DNA of 64,000 nt from Paraescarpia echinospica (lineage: Eukaryota; Annelida; Polychaeta; Sabellida; Siboglinidae). Below, piece by piece: positions 62,753 through 64,000 of this stretch; position 1 is the first letter of the stretch, and each line of letters begins with the position of its first letter. The stretch covers positions 42,846,880 to 42,910,879 of the forward strand of contig CM034533.1 of assembly GCA_020002185.1 (NCBI GenBank), written 5' to 3'. The position numbers and the translations under genes were made by a program. Below the pieces are notes generated by a model. The model had not been told where the DNA came from. It worked only from the letters and a program-made list of their open reading frames with translations, and ran no database searches.

Positions 62753-62899
62753 CTCGTTGTTTCAATACGTATAATGCTGATACACGATAACATTGTTGAC
62801 ATGTGCTTTGTAGTCGACTCTAGCGGATATCTCGTGTATCATGAACACTTCATTAGTCGATCTAACGAAGATGTCGAATATGTGCATATTGTTCACAAG
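62753..62899 (+). CDS. VWA/Cache-like host gene, Cache exon, right arm
   Basis: 147 nt, phase 0 at both ends, same peptide as 11804-11950 (VVDSSGYLVYHEHF), acceptor AATATTTTAG and donor AAG followed by GTATCG. Confidence 0.55.
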
Positions 62900-63252
62900 G
62901 TATCGGCGGAGTTTCGTGATAAAACAAAATGCTTTACGTATGTAGGCGTAGTTCAGGTGTTAAACGTCAGTGACATGTAAACAAAGTGTTTCTTTTCAAT
63001 GGTAAATACCCGAGCTTACACAATTCAATTCTGTTGTATTACCTTGAATTACTGCTAGTCCTTATCTTGTATATATTTTCATGGCATCAATTACTAATAA
63101 TAATTGAACACACTCGATAAGCAACAGTTTCCTACACACGCGAACACCGCCAATTAGCAAAGAATTTAGAGGTAACTTGTTATATTCTCTTGTCAATTTT
63201 GCATTGCTCGTTATGGTTTTATATAATAACCGCTATTGTCTGTTCTTTACAG

Positions 63253-63380
63253 TTAAATGCCGTCAAGTTGTGGGTTATATAAGAGTATATGATACTACTT
63301 GCGTGCTTGTGGGCGTACACAGAGTCGTCTCAGTTAAAGGTTATGGAGAATCCGGGCCCACTCCGATTTCGGCATTATGA
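63253..63380 (+). CDS. Candidate host exon, right-arm copy
   Basis: Counterpart of 11340-11450: acceptor GTTCTTTACAG, reads KCRQVVGYIRVYDTTCVLVG, then a stop. Role uncertain. Confidence 0.35.
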
Positions 63381-64000
63381 CAGTTGTGTGCCTAAATATT
63401 ATATCTCAATACGTTTATTCCACCATTCCACATCGTTTCAAGAATATAATGTCCCGAATAGCGCTCGCTCCGGATTGAATCAGCGCGCGCCACTGCGGTC
63501 GCGGGTTACTTACCGGTTAAATTGCATGTTGACCCAAACCGGAGCGCTATTTGGGCCTCAAAAGTGCCCTCAAATCAATATTTTATAACAGTGTACTTTA
63601 TACATGAAACACTGTGGAATGATGGCATCAACACACTGAGGTATCAAATCTGTTCGATTGTTGGACGAGCGACTGGCGCGATCGGCCCCGGGATGGGAGT
63701 CGGGATCGCAACGATTATTTTTCACGCGTCCGGATACTGTGTCTATGTGTATAGGACGCAGGATCTTGCGTCCCGTAAACCCCTGTAAGTGCAATTTAAG
63801 ATCCTACGTCCAACCAAACTTGTTACGTTACATAAATATCTGCCTCACTAAGAAAACCACACAGTGTTTTATTCCATAACTGAGAGTTTAACAACGACAG
63901 AGAAAAGTATGATCAATGGGTGATCAACTAGAATTTGTTAAGAAAAATTAAATACGAGCATTTTCTTCTCACTTTAGAAATATAAAACTAGACGACACGA

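Larger units (their letters stand above)
57338..64000 (-). repeat. Right arm of the large inverted repeat (no Polinton)
   Basis: Reverse complement of the left arm with the Polinton missing. It continues past the window edge (64000 pairs with 10702). Differences from the left arm include scattered substitutions, a reordered block at 59640-59765 and a nonsense codon in one host exon. Confidence 0.93.

Overview
The window is eukaryotic, most likely a highly heterozygous marine invertebrate. It has AT-rich intergenic DNA, spliced host exons, CR1/L2/RTE-like LINE remnants, tRNA-derived SINEs, long micro- and minisatellites, and two 1000-N scaffold gaps (2846-3845, 35467-36466). I cannot name the species.

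The centrepiece is a near-complete Polinton/Maverick (adintovirus-like) element at 13750-31367 (17,618 bp). It has 329-bp terminal inverted repeats that differ at about three positions, AG...CT ends, and a 6-bp target duplication (TCTATT at 13744-13749 and 31368-31373). The matching empty site, with one copy of the hexamer, is also in the window at 60954-60959, in an inverted copy of the flanking host DNA. The plus-strand half carries an OB-fold/zinc protein locus with four extra ATG-less downstream exons and a 1371-aa protein-primed DNA polymerase B. The minus-strand half is a tightly packed late block: NADAR-domain protein, packaging ATPase (frameshifted in Walker A), a small basic/hydrophobic protein, a conserved Polinton protein, integrase with chromodomain, a small membrane protein, penton-like minor capsid, a pX-like basic core protein (premature stop), double-jelly-roll major capsid and adenain-like protease. 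A separate two-exon minus-strand gene lies by the left end. Polymerase, integrase, protease and both capsid genes are open; ATPase and pX-like genes each have one lesion.

The most unusual feature is at 16519-18396. The OB-fold gene has a strong phase-0 splice donor after codon 80. Downstream lie four consecutive ATG-less open segments, each opened by a phase-0 acceptor and closed by a stop 18-26 nt before the next acceptor. The layout predicts one shared, NLS-bearing N-terminus joined to five alternative C-termini.

The host DNA around the element is one arm of a large inverted repeat (10702-35466 against 57338-64000, running off the right edge). Both arms face a CCTG/CAGG tetranucleotide array and a roughly 21-kb spacer. 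The arms carry exons of a VWA/Cache-domain (calcium-channel alpha2delta / CACHD1-like) gene, so the Polinton sits in an intron of that gene in one arm only; the other arm has a nonsense codon in one Cache exon. A third, diverged direct copy (45.6-48.75 kb) keeps one exon at exactly the same length. Whether the palindrome is biological or two haplotypes joined head to head cannot be settled from sequence alone.

The spacer (36.5-56.9 kb) holds a 5'-truncated CR1-group LINE, a degraded L2-like LINE, an internally deleted RTE-like LINE, SINEs, a partial direct repeat of the first 2.8 kb, and several simple-sequence arrays.
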